This document shows, piece by piece, positions 18,210 to 28,296 of a DNA stretch of 64,000 nucleotides. The stretch comes from Streptomyces sp. TN58 (GTDB taxonomy: Bacteria > Actinomycetota > Actinomycetes > Streptomycetales > Streptomycetaceae), in assembly GCF_001941845.1 (NCBI RefSeq), contig NZ_CP018870.1:1488001-1552000 (forward strand). Direction: 5' to 3'. Under the pieces are notes generated by a model, which saw only the letters and a list, made by a program, of their open reading frames with translations, had not been told where the DNA came from and made no database searches. The number at the start of each line of letters is the position of its first letter. Within the stretch, counting starts at the first letter, position 1. The position numbers and the translations under genes were made by a program.

Positions 18210-19580
18210 CTACAGGCGTTCGAAGGAGCGGCGCAGCTCCCAGTCGGTCACCGCTGAGTCGTAGGCGTCGAGTTCCACGCGGGCCATGTTGCGGTAGTGG
18301 GCGACGACCTCGGGGCCGAAGGCGGCCTTGGCGATCTCGCTGTTCTCCCAGAGTTCCGCGGCTTCGCGCAGGGTGGCGGGGACGTGGGCGTAGTCGCCGG
18401 TGTAGGCGTTGCCGGTGCAGATCGGCGGCAGTTCCAGGCGGTTCTCGATGCCGTAGATCCCGGCGGCGACCAGGCCGGCGACGGCGAGGTAGGGGTTGAC
18501 GTCGCCGCCGGGGAGGCGGTTCTCGAAGCGCATGGAGCGGCCGTGGCCGACGACGCGCAGGGCGCAGGTGCGGTTGTCGAGGCCCCAGGCGACCGCGGTC
18601 GGCGCGAAGGATCCCGGCCGGAAACGCTTGTAGGAGTTGATGTTCGGGGCGTAGAGAAGGGAGAAGTCGCGCAGCGCGGCGAGCTGGCCGGCCAGGAAGT
18701 GGCGCATCACGGGGGACATGCCGTGTTCCCCGTGGCCCTCTCCGGCCATCGCGTTGCGTCCGTCGGCGTCGGTGAGCGAGAGGTGGATGTGACAGGAGTT
18801 GCCCTCGCGCTCGTCGTACTTGGCCATGAAGGTGAGCGAGACGCCTTCCTGGGAGGCGATCTCCTTGGCGCCGGTCTTGTAGACGGAGTGCTGGTCGCAG
18901 GTGGTGAGCGCCTCGTCGTAGCGGAAGGCGATCTCGTGCTGGCCGAGGTTGCACTCGCCCTTGGCCGACTCGACGGTCAGGCCGGCGGCCTGCATCTCGT
19001 TGCGGATCCGGCGCAGCAGGGGTTCGATGCGGCCGGTCCCGAGGACCGAGTAGTCGATGTTGTACTGGTTGGCGGGGGTCAGGCCTCGGTAGCCCGCGTT
19101 CCAGGCCTGTTCGTAGGTGTCCTTGAAGACCATGAACTCCAGCTCGGTGCCGACCATCGCGGTGTAGCCGTGCTCGGCGAGGCGGTCGAGCTGGCGGCGC
19201 AGGATCTGGCGGGGGGCGGCCACGACGGGCGTGCCGTCGTTCCAGGCCAGGTCGGCGAGGATGAAGGCGCTGCCGGGGTTCCAGGGGATGCGGCGCAGGG
19301 TGGCGGGGTCGGGGTGCATGGCGAAGTCGCCGTAGCCCCGCTCCCAGGAGGACATCTCGTAGCCGTCGACGGTGTTCATGTCGGTGTCGACGGCCAGGAG
19401 GTAGTTGCAGCCCTCGGTGGCGTGCGCGAGGACCTCGTCCAGGAAGAACTGTGCGGCGAACCGCTTGCCCTGGAGCCGCCCCTGCATGTCGGGGAAGGCC
19501 AGGACGACTGTGTCGATCTCACCGCTGGCGACGAGGGCGCGGAGCTCCTCGGGCGCGAGCGGCGGCTTGCGGTCTACCAC
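18210..19580 (-). CDS. glnA4: Glutamine synthetase-like gamma-glutamyl ligase (GlnA4-type)
   Basis: The 456-residue protein has the GS N-terminal beta-grasp (about 15-110) and catalytic domain with E-L-E-F, E-C-N-L-G-Q-H-E-I, N-S-C-H-I-H-L-S, N-S-Y-K-R and R-x-E-N-R motifs. The loop that in true GS is D-G-S-S (ammonium-binding Asp) reads E-M-S-S-W-E-R here, and the N-L-Y adenylylation site is not evident. This suggests an amine rather than ammonia as substrate. S. coelicolor GlnA4 makes gamma-glutamylethanolamide; the same neighbours here (ALDH, SDR, ethanolamine permease, C26 hydrolase) support that assignment. The GTG at 19580 has AAGGAGAG about 8 bases upstream. It diverges from the GntR-type regulator. 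Confidence 0.82.
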   Translation of the reverse strand: MVDRKPPLAPEELRALVASGEIDTVVLAFPDMQGRLQGKRFAAQFFLDEVLAHATEGCNYLLAVDTDMNTVDGYEMSSWERGYGDFAMHPDPATLRRIPWNPGSAFILADLAWNDGTPVVAAPRQILRRQLDRLAEHGYTAMVGTELEFMVFKDTYEQAWNAGYRGLTPANQYNIDYSVLGTGRIEPLLRRIRNEMQAAGLTVESAKGECNLGQHEIAFRYDEALTTCDQHSVYKTGAKEIASQEGVSLTFMAKYDEREGNSCHIHLSLTDADGRNAMAGEGHGEHGMSPVMRHFLAGQLAALRDFSLLYAPNINSYKRFRPGSFAPTAVAWGLDNRTCALRVVGHGRSMRFENRLPGGDVNPYLAVAGLVAAGIYGIENRLELPPICTGNAYTGDYAHVPATLREAAELWENSEIAKAAFGPEVVAHYRNMARVELDAYDSAVTDWELRRSFERL

Positions 19581-19613
19581 GGGATTCTCTCCTTCGGTGA
19601 GCCGAGGAGGCCT

Positions 19614-19636
19614 AAGGTATTGAATAGAACCATTGC
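19614..19636. promoter_or_regulatory. AAGGTA-N8-AACCATTGC element, copy 1
   Basis: This element lies in the 77-base gap between the GS-like gene and the divergent regulator, 21 bases upstream of the regulator ATG. An identical split motif with the same 8-base spacing occurs before the permease. AAGGT and ACCATT form an imperfect inverted repeat, as expected for a GntR/FadR operator, so the regulator is the likely binder. Confidence 0.65.
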
Positions 19637-19657
19637 TTGGGAAGGGGAGGAGCCGAG

Positions 19658-20404
19658 ATGACCGATACGGCGAGCCAGGGCGACGCCGCCCGGCGCCTGG
19701 ACCCGGTGCTGCGCCAGGTGCGGGCGGGCAACGGTTTCGAGGAGGCGCTGGAGCAGATCCTCCAGGTGGTCCGCCTGGGGCTGGTGCCCGGCGGCGAACG
19801 GCTTCCGCCCGAGCGCGAGCTGGCCGAGCGGATGGGCATCAGCCGGGTCACCCTGCGCGAGGTCCTGAAGGTGCTGCAGGACCAGGGCCTGGTGGAGGCG
19901 CGCCGCGGCCGGTACGGCGGGACGTTCGTCCTGCCCCGCCCCGACACCCCGGCCGGCGGGGCCGAGGAGGAGCTGCGCAGACGGGTGGCGGGCGTGGACA
20001 TCGAGGACGTCCTGCGCTTCCGCGAGGTCCTTGAGGTGGGGGCGGCCGGACTGTGCGCCTCCCAGGGGCTGTCCGAGGAGGGCACCGAACGGCTGCTCGC
20101 CGCGCTGGGGGCCACCCACGACGCCCCGCTCGCCGACTACCGCCGCCAGGACACCCTCTTCCACCTCACCCTGTGCGAGCTGGCCGGGTCCGCGACCCTG
20201 ACGGCCCAGTACGCGGCCGTCCGGGCCACCGTCAACGACCTGCTCGACTGCATACCCCTGCTGGTGCGCAACCTGGAGCACTCCCAGCAGCAGCACACCG
20301 CGCTGGTGGAGTCGGTGCTCGAAAGGGACGCGGCCGGGGCGCGCGAGACCATGCGCGAGCACTGCTGCGGCACGGCGGCGCTGCTGCGCGGATTCCTCGC
20401 CTGA
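19658..20404 (+). CDS. GntR/FadR-family transcriptional regulator
   Basis: The 248-residue regulator has an N-terminal winged HTH (about 30-88: G-E-R-L-P-P-E-R-E-L-A-E-R-M-G-I-S-R-V-T-L-R-E-V-L). An all-helical FCD ligand domain follows (about 100-240), with the D-x-L-F-H and late H-x-x-L/H metal-binding positions typical of that domain. It probably senses a pathway intermediate or amine and controls the divergent ligase operon, itself and the next permease. The ATG at 19658 follows GGGGAGGAG; an in-frame start 7 codons earlier was rejected. The shared motif copies at 19614 and 20498 are its candidate operators. Confidence 0.9.
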   Translation: MTDTASQGDAARRLDPVLRQVRAGNGFEEALEQILQVVRLGLVPGGERLPPERELAERMGISRVTLREVLKVLQDQGLVEARRGRYGGTFVLPRPDTPAGGAEEELRRRVAGVDIEDVLRFREVLEVGAAGLCASQGLSEEGTERLLAALGATHDAPLADYRRQDTLFHLTLCELAGSATLTAQYAAVRATVNDLLDCIPLLVRNLEHSQQQHTALVESVLERDAAGARETMREHCCGTAALLRGFLA

Positions 20405-20497
20405 GGCGGGCGGGGACCGCGGGCCGGGAGGTGTCCGAGAGGTTTTCGTAACTTCTGTTTTACGCAGAGGTCTTGCGCGCTCCGCTCCACTAGGACA

Positions 20498-20520
20498 AAG
20501 GTACGCCCCACAACCATTGC
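20498..20520. promoter_or_regulatory. AAGGTA-N8-AACCATTGC element, copy 2
   Basis: The 6- and 9-base blocks are identical to copy 1 with the same 8-base spacer length and unrelated spacer sequence. The element ends 19 bases before the permease ATG, in the same orientation and almost the same distance to the start codon as copy 1. That places the permease in the same regulon. Confidence 0.65.
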
Positions 20521-20539
20521 CCTCAGGCAGGAGCGCACG

Positions 20540-22021
<1,482 letters not shown>

Positions 22022-22066
22022 AACCCTGTCACCGTCCGCCCCGCCCCCTTTCCGGAGGTATCGAAC

Positions 22067-22774
22067 GTGCCCAGGCCGCTCATCGGCATCACCACCTACG
22101 TCGAGGAATCCACCCGCTACGGCGTGTGGGACGTCCCGGCGTCCCTCGTACCGACCGGGTACCACGAACTCGTCCAGGCGGCGGGCGGCGCGGCCGTGCT
22201 GCTGCCGCCCGACGAGCCCGGATCGGCGGCGGAGGTGCTGAGCCGGGTGGACGGCCTGGTCGTCGCGGGCGGCCCCGACGTGGACCCGGTCCACTACGGA
22301 GCCGCGCGCGACCCCCGTACGGGCGCCCCCGCGGCGGTCCGCGACCGGTGGGAGCTGGCCCTGATCAACGCCGCCCTGGAGGCGGACGTGCCCGTCCTCG
22401 GCATCTGCCGCGGGATGCAGGCGCTGAACGTGGCCCTCGGCGGCACCCTGATCCAGCACATCGACGGGCACGTCGACACCCCGGGCGTCATGTCCTGGCA
22501 CCCGGTCCGCCCGGTCCCGGGCACCCGTTACGCGGACCTCGTCCCCGACGAGGCGCAGGTCCCGACCTACCACCACCAGGCGGTCGAGCGCCTGGGCCGC
22601 GGCCTGGTCGCCTCGGCGCACGCGCTCGACGGCACGGTGGAGGCCATCGAACTGCCCGACCCGGCGCGCTGGGTGCTGGGCGTGCAGTGGCACCCGGAGC
22701 GGGACGACGACACCCGGGTGATGGCGTCCCTGATCACGGCCGCCGCCGTCCGCGGCGCGGTCCCGGTGGCCTGA
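22067..22774 (+). CDS. Class I glutamine amidotransferase-like gamma-glutamyl hydrolase (peptidase C26)
   Basis: The 235-residue enzyme carries the C26 triad: Cys114 in G-I-C-R-G-M-Q, and His209 and Glu211 in Q-W-H-P-E. It resembles PuuD, which hydrolyses gamma-glutamyl-GABA. In this module it would release glutamate from the oxidised gamma-glutamyl product (gamma-glutamylglycine if the substrate is ethanolamine), regenerating the carrier. The GTG at 22067 has GGAGG 8 bases upstream. The gene follows the permease by 45 bases and is ended by a strong hairpin at 22781-22830. Confidence 0.92.
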   Translation: MPRPLIGITTYVEESTRYGVWDVPASLVPTGYHELVQAAGGAAVLLPPDEPGSAAEVLSRVDGLVVAGGPDVDPVHYGAARDPRTGAPAAVRDRWELALINAALEADVPVLGICRGMQALNVALGGTLIQHIDGHVDTPGVMSWHPVRPVPGTRYADLVPDEAQVPTYHHQAVERLGRGLVASAHALDGTVEAIELPDPARWVLGVQWHPERDDDTRVMASLITAAAVRGAVPVA

Positions 22775-22780
22775 CAGACC

Positions 22781-22830
22781 GCCGGCCGCGGGCCCCGGCG
22801 CCTTCCCCAGCGCCGGGTCCCGCGGCCGGC
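22781..22830 (+). terminator. Terminator after the gamma-glutamyl hydrolase gene
   Basis: Two 20-base arms (GCCGGCCGCGGGCCCCGGCG and a complement with one mismatch) enclose a 10-base loop, starting 6 bases after the stop codon. Confidence 0.75.
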
Positions 22831-22899
22831 CCGTACCCGGGCCGGCGGGCGCAGCCGTCACGAATGGCCCTCCGCCCGTCGGGCGGGCACGCTGGATGG

Positions 22900-23709
22900 G
22901 TGAGCACCGACAGACACCAGGCGTCGAAAGGGCCGGTGGCCGGGTTCCTGGACAACCCGGTCGTGGGCATGGCTCCGTGGATCGTCTTCTCGCTGCTGGT
23001 CGGCCCCGGACGGTTCGAACTGGCCGTCGGACTCGCCCTGGCAGCGGCGGTCACCCTCATCGCCGTCGGCCACCTCGTCCACCGCGGCAGCTCCTGGAAG
23101 CTGCTGGAGCTGGCCGACGTGGTCTTCTTCGCGTCGATGGCCGTCATCGGAGCCCTGGCCGACGAGGGAACCCTGCGCTGGCTGGAGACGTACGCGGGCG
23201 AGGTGGCCAACATCGCGCTGACGGTGATCGCCTTCGGCTCCATGGCCGTGGGAATGCCGTTCACCATCCAGTACGCCCGCGAGCAGGTCGACCCGTCCCT
23301 CTGGCACACCCGCGGCTTCCTGCGCACCAACTACATGATCACGGGGGCATGGGGCATCGCCTTCCTGATCGCGGCCGCGGCCGGAGCGTACGGGGACCTG
23401 GTCCTGCACAACCCGGACAACATCTGGACCGGCTGGATCATCCAGATCCTGGCGATCGTCGCCGCGGTGAAGTTCACCGTCTGGTACCCGGACGTCGCCC
23501 GCGCCCGGGGTGTCCGCGAAGCCGCCGGCCTGCCGCCCGAGCCCACCGAGTGGGCGGGCTTCCTGGTACCGCTGGCGGGCCTGCTCGTACCGATCGGCAT
23601 CGCCGTGCTGATCTTCGACAACATGTGGTGGCTGGGAGCCGCCCTGATCGTCGCGGGCACGCTCCTGACGAAAACCCTCCAGGCCCGGTCCCGTACCCCG
23701 CAGACCTGA
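22900..23709 (+). CDS. Multi-pass membrane protein of unknown function
   Basis: I do not recognise the family. The 269-residue protein has about seven hydrophobic helices from residue 22 on, for example I-V-F-S-L-L-V, V-F-F-A-S-M-A-V-I-G, I-A-L-T-V-I-A-F-G-S-M and W-I-I-Q-I-L-A-I-V-A. A short charged segment (Y-A-R-E-Q-V-D-P-S-L-W-H) lies between helices. It starts at GTG 22900 (M-S-T-D-R-H) after the hydrolase terminator, so it is probably its own transcription unit. It converges with the LysR gene with a 4-base gap. Nothing ties it to the ethanolamine-type module except position. Confidence 0.7.
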   Translation: MSTDRHQASKGPVAGFLDNPVVGMAPWIVFSLLVGPGRFELAVGLALAAAVTLIAVGHLVHRGSSWKLLELADVVFFASMAVIGALADEGTLRWLETYAGEVANIALTVIAFGSMAVGMPFTIQYAREQVDPSLWHTRGFLRTNYMITGAWGIAFLIAAAAGAYGDLVLHNPDNIWTGWIIQILAIVAAVKFTVWYPDVARARGVREAAGLPPEPTEWAGFLVPLAGLLVPIGIAVLIFDNMWWLGAALIVAGTLLTKTLQARSRTPQT

Positions 23710-23713
23710 GCCC

Positions 23714-24637
23714 TCAGGGCGTGCCCCGGGTCAGGGACAGCAGGTCCCGGGCCGGGCCCGCCGGGCGGGCACCCGCCGGCCAGACGGCCCTCAGAGCCCG
23801 CCCGAGCCCGGCGCCCGACACCGGCACCTCCACCAGCCGGCGCGCGGCCAGCTCGTCCACGACTGCCAGCTCCGACAGCACGCACGGCCCCGCGCCGCCC
23901 AGCGCCGCCGCCTTCACCGCCGTCGTCGACGCCAGCTCCAGCAGCGGTGCGGCCAGCCCGCCGTGCCCGGCCAGCGCGGCGTCCAGCACCTGCCGGGTAC
24001 CCGACCCCCGCTCACGCAGGATCAGCGGGGTCGCCGCCAGTTCGGCCGCCTCCACACCCCGCGTCCGCCGGGCCCACGGATGGACCGGCGCCACCGCCAC
24101 GACCAGGCGGTCCTGCGCGATCACCGCCGAGTCCAGCCCCTCGGGCACCGTCAGCCCCTCCACGAAGCCCAGGTCGGCCTCATGCGTGAGCACCCGCTGC
24201 ACGACCACCGCGGAGTTGCCCGCGTGCAGCGACACCGCCGTGTCCGGCCGCTGCCCGCGCAGCGCGATCAGCCACCCCGGCAGCAGGTACTCGGCGATGG
24301 TCATGCTGGCCGCCACCCGCAGCCGCGAGTCCCGCCGCCCCCGCAGCGCCTGCGCACCCGCGTCGAAGGCCTCCGCCGCCTCCACCACCCGCCGGGCCCA
24401 GTCGGTGACCAGCGCGCCCTCGGCCGTCAGCGTCGACCCCCGCGGAGAACGGTCCACCAGGGCCACCCCCAGCCGGCTCTCCATCGCCCGGATCCGGCTG
24501 CTCGCCGCGGGCTGGGTGATGCCCAGCCGCCGGGCCGCCCCGCTCAGGCTCCCGACACGGGCCACCGCCAGCAGCAGCTCCAGCGCTCCCAGGTCCGGTA
24601 CGCGGTGCGCCAGCGGAACCCACTCCTCATCACCCAT
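23714..24637 (-). CDS. LysR-family transcriptional regulator
   Basis: This 307-residue regulator has the LysR winged HTH at about 14-75 (A-L-E-L-L-L-A-V-A-R-V-G-S-L-S-G-A-A-R-R-L-G-I-T-Q-P-A-A-S). A two-lobed effector domain of CysB/CbbR type follows (L-R-V-A-A-S-M-T-I-A-E-Y-L-L-P, and R-E-R-G-S-G-T-R-Q), a pattern seen in regulators of anion or sulfur metabolism. It is divergent from a TDT-family transporter and is the obvious candidate to control it. The ATG at 24637 has no Shine-Dalgarno sequence and lies inside an inverted repeat, which suggests autorepression at the start site. Confidence 0.88.
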   Translation of the reverse strand: MGDEEWVPLAHRVPDLGALELLLAVARVGSLSGAARRLGITQPAASSRIRAMESRLGVALVDRSPRGSTLTAEGALVTDWARRVVEAAEAFDAGAQALRGRRDSRLRVAASMTIAEYLLPGWLIALRGQRPDTAVSLHAGNSAVVVQRVLTHEADLGFVEGLTVPEGLDSAVIAQDRLVVAVAPVHPWARRTRGVEAAELAATPLILRERGSGTRQVLDAALAGHGGLAAPLLELASTTAVKAAALGGAGPCVLSELAVVDELAARRLVEVPVSGAGLGRALRAVWPAGARPAGPARDLLSLTRGTP

Positions 24638-24651
24638 AACATCAGTTTATG
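24635..24651. promoter_or_regulatory. LysR-type operator candidate CATAA-N7-TTATG
   Basis: A 5-bp inverted repeat with a 7-base spacer contains the T-N11-A layout typical of LysR boxes. It lies in the 70-base gap between the LysR gene and the transporter, and overlaps the LysR start codon. Confidence 0.5.
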
Positions 24652-24707
24652 TCCCTATAGAAAGCCGATCTCTGCCGTACGCCCCGCCCCGGCAGGACGC
24701 TGGACCC

Positions 24708-25823
<1,116 letters not shown>

Positions 25824-25826
25824 CCC

Positions 25827-26280
25827 TTCCGCTCCCGCGGGGGGTGGCGGTCTCGGGCGTCGGCCCGGGCCGGTGTGCCGGGGCCCCTTCGCTCCCGCGG
25901 GGGTGGCGGTTTCGGGGTGGCCCCCGGGCCGGTGGTGCTGGGGCTCTGCCCTTCCGCTCCCGCGGGGGTGGCGGATGCGGGGTAGCCCCCGGGCCGGTGT
26001 GCTGGGGCTCCGCCCCAGACCCCGCGCCTCAAGCGCCGGCGGGGCTGGTGTGGTGCGGGCGGTCGCGGGGCCGGGCCCTTCCGCTCCCGCGGGGGTGGCG
26101 GTTTGGGGGTGGCCCCCGGGCCGGTGTGCTGGGGCTCTGCCCCAGGCCCCGCGCCGTTCCGCTCCCGCGGGGGTGGCGGTTTCGGGCGTCGGCCCGGGTC
26201 AGTGTGCTGGGGCTCTGCCCCAGGCCCCGCGCCCTTCCGCTCCCGCGGGGGTGGCGGGTTTGGGGGTGGCCCCCGGGCCG
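25827..26280. repeat. Six direct repeats of a GCTCCCGCGGGGGTGGCGG unit
   Basis: A core CGCTCCCGCGGGGGTGGCGG (first copy with one extra G) recurs at about 25831, 25890, 25955, 26083, 26160 and 26239. Each copy is followed by a variable GGGTGGCCCCCGGGCCGGTG and, in most, a CTGGGGCTCTGCCCCAG hairpin. One inverted partial copy lies near 26712. The region has no ribosome-binding sites or recognisable protein and I regard it as non-coding. Confidence 0.75.
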
Positions 26281-26703
26281 GTGGTGCTGGGGCGCTGCCC
26301 CAGGCCCCGCGCCTCAAGCGCCGGCGGGGCTGGGATGGTGCGGGCGGTCGCGGGGCCGGGCAGGGGTGTCTCCTCGGCTCGGCGAGCGCGAGCGATCACC
26401 ACGGTGCCCGGCGGTGACGCCTCGTCCTGCGGGGACACCCCTGCCCGTCCCCGCTCCAACCGCGACGAGGAGGTTTCAGAAGGCGCCTTGGGCGGCTGCC
26501 GGGTACAGGCGAATGCACTGCCGTGGGGTGGGGACACGGCGGAGTGTCCCCGCAGGACGAGCGCGCACCACCGACCCACCTCCGCAATCCTGGGCACCGC
26601 GCGAGCCGAGGAGACATTCCGGCGGGGCACCACCCCACACCACCCAAGCCCCGCCGGCGATTGAGGCGCGGGGCCTGGGGCAGAGCCCCAGCACACCGGC
26701 CCG
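26277..26703. repeat. Large nested imperfect palindrome
   Basis: Outer arms of about 65 bp (26277-26342 and 26638-26703) are near-perfect inverted copies containing CCCCAGGCCCCGCGCCTCAA. Inside them GTCTCCTCGGCTCG at 26369-26382 is mirrored at 26602-26615, and CTCGTCCTGCGGGGACAC at 26421-26438 is mirrored exactly at 26544-26561. The left outer arm also repeats the block at 26029-26077 directly. No transposase or protein is encoded. Confidence 0.75.
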
Positions 26704-26765
26704 CACACACCACCCCGCGGGAGCGGAACGGCGGGGTCTGGGGCGGAGCCCCAGCAGGGAACCGC

Positions 26766-27488
26766 TCAGATCGCCGCGCGCACCGCCTCCGCCAACACCC
26801 CCGCCGCCCGCGCCAGCGAAGGCCCGTACCAGGTCAGATGCCGTCCGCTGACCAACGCCGCCGGCAAGCCGGGAAAGGCCTCCGGTCCGTCGCCCGCCGC
26901 GAAGGCGTACGGCTCGTCGGGCAGCACCACCAGATCGCACTCCGCCGCCGCCAGTTCCTCCACCGGGATCCTCGGATACCGCTCCGCGTGCCCGGCGTAG
27001 ACGTTCCGTACGCCGAGCCGGCCCAGCAGGTCACCCGCGAAGGTGTCCCGGCCCAGCACCATCCACGGCCGCCGCCACACCGGTACGAAGGCCGACAGCT
27101 CGCCCACCCGTTCCACGCCGGCCCATGCGGCCTCCGCGTCCGCCAGCCATGCCGGCCTTGCCAGCCCCAGCGCCCCCACCAGTACCCGGTCCAGTTCCCG
27201 CAGCGCCTGCGGAAGGTCGCGGACCTCGGTGACGAGTACCTCCAGGCCCGCCGCGCGCAGCGCGGCCAGGTCCGGTGCCCGGTTCTCCTCCTCGTTGGCG
27301 ATCACCAGATCCGGGCGGAGTGCCGCGATCCTGCGCACGTCGGGGTTCTTCGTCCCGCCGATCCGCTCCGCACCCCCGAGATCCGCGGGGTGCGTGCACC
27401 AGTCGGTGGCCCCGACCAGGAGCCCCGGCGCACTCACGGCCACCGCCTCGGTCAGGGACGGCACCAGGGACACGACCCGCCGGCGCAC
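26766..27488 (-). CDS. Helical-backbone metal receptor (cobalamin/iron-type substrate-binding protein) without signal peptide
   Basis: The 240-residue protein has the BtuF-like fold signature: R-V-V-S-L-V-P-S-L-T-E-A, V-G-A-T-D-W-C-T-H-P, G-G-T-K-N-P-D-V-R-R-I-A-A-L-R-P-D-L-V-I-A-N-E-E-E-N and a C-terminal lobe. Such proteins normally capture cobalamin or metal chelates outside the membrane. This one lacks a signal peptide or lipobox and has no ABC permease nearby, so it may act in the cytoplasm. The GTG at 27488 starts 4 bases after the XRE-cupin stop codon, indicating an operon. Confidence 0.82.
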   Translation of the reverse strand: MRRRVVSLVPSLTEAVAVSAPGLLVGATDWCTHPADLGGAERIGGTKNPDVRRIAALRPDLVIANEEENRAPDLAALRAAGLEVLVTEVRDLPQALRELDRVLVGALGLARPAWLADAEAAWAGVERVGELSAFVPVWRRPWMVLGRDTFAGDLLGRLGVRNVYAGHAERYPRIPVEELAAAECDLVVLPDEPYAFAAGDGPEAFPGLPAALVSGRHLTWYGPSLARAAGVLAEAVRAAI

Positions 27489-27492
27489 CGTG

Positions 27493-28095
27493 TCAGCGCC
27501 CCGGCGACGGCGGCTCGGACGTCGCGTGGATGTGGTCGCCGACGGCGACCACCAGGATCCGGGTGTCCTCGGTGACGGCCCGCCAGCGGTGGCGTACGCC
27601 GCCGGACAGGAACAGCGCGTCCCCGCTCTCCAGCCGGTACGCCCGACCTTCGGCCTCGACCTGGCAGGCGCCTCCGATCACGTACATCAGCTCGTCGTTG
27701 CGGTGCTGGTACTCGCGTCCGGCGTCCTGGTCACCGGTGAACTCCAGTGCGTGCAGCTGGTGGTGCCCGCGCACGAGGGGCCGTACGCCCGGTACCGGGG
27801 TCAGCGCGGGCTCGTCGCCGGCCCGTACGAGGTCCACCGTGCGCGCGGTGTCGGAGGCGGCCAGGAGCTCGACGGCCGTGGTCTCCAGGGCGTCCGCGAC
27901 CCGCTCCAGGGACCGCATGCTGGGCCGGGCCCGCTCGTTCTCTATCTGGCTCAGGAAGGGCACCGACAGACCGCTTCGCGCCGACACGGCGGCCAGCGTC
28001 AGGTGGAGTGCGCGGCGGCGCTTGCGCACGGCCACGCCCACCCGCAGCGGTTCCTTGCCGTCCTTGTCCTTGCTCTTGTCGTCCACGTCGTTCAT
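27493..28095 (-). CDS. XRE-family regulator with C-terminal cupin domain
   Basis: The 200-residue protein has a Lys/Asp-rich N-terminus, an HTH (about 18-72: L-T-L-A-A-V-S-A-R-S-G-L-S-V-P-F-L-S-Q-I-E-N) and a cupin barrel (about 115-190: E-Y-Q-H-R-N-D-E-L-M-Y-V-I-G-G and G-D-A-L-F-L-S-G-G-V-R-H-R-W). The plan is that of small-molecule-responsive repressors. The cupin retains a His and Glu but not the full metal triad as far as can be seen. The ATG at 28095 has GGGAGG 11 bases upstream. Two overlapping palindromes at 28133-28150 are its candidate operator. Confidence 0.85.
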   Translation of the reverse strand: MNDVDDKSKDKDGKEPLRVGVAVRKRRRALHLTLAAVSARSGLSVPFLSQIENERARPSMRSLERVADALETTAVELLAASDTARTVDLVRAGDEPALTPVPGVRPLVRGHHQLHALEFTGDQDAGREYQHRNDELMYVIGGACQVEAEGRAYRLESGDALFLSGGVRHRWRAVTEDTRILVVAVGDHIHATSEPPSPGR

Positions 28096-28132
28096 GTCGG
28101 GGCTGCCCTCCCCATGTCCGTCGCACATCGGT

Positions 28133-28150
28133 GTGCTGTAAGCACCTTAC
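28133..28150. promoter_or_regulatory. Overlapping palindromes GTGCT-GTA-AGCAC and GTAAG-CAC-CTTAC
   Basis: Two perfect 5-bp inverted repeats with 3-base centres overlap by eight bases. They lie 38 bases upstream of the XRE-cupin ATG, where an autoregulatory operator would be expected. Confidence 0.55.
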
Positions 28151-28258
28151 GCAGCAACCGCCTCCGGTTTCGCCCGCACCGACCTTCCCGTGCCCGTCCG
28201 CTCACGGTCAGTGGCGCCGAGGGGGCGTTCGGGCGCGCGCCGGGGCGCTCCGGCGACG

Positions 28259-28279
28259 GCGAACGCCCCCGGGGGCGTT
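28259..28279. other. Inverted repeat before the exonuclease gene
   Basis: GAACGCCCCC and GGGGGCGTTG form a 9-bp stem with no loop, ending about 17 bases before the exonuclease GTG. It could hold back translation or be an operator. Confidence 0.35.
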
Positions 28280-28296
28280 GCGGCATCATCGTCTGC

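Noticed and set aside
20440..20470. A GlnR-like site (GTAAC-n6-TTTAC) upstream of the permease
   Set aside because: Only one degenerate half-pair is present and its second half does not match the GAAAC consensus, so I do not report it as a feature.
25827..26280. A CRISPR-like array
   Set aside because: The repeats are GC-rich, the spacers are of unequal length and partly repeated themselves, and no cas gene is in the window.
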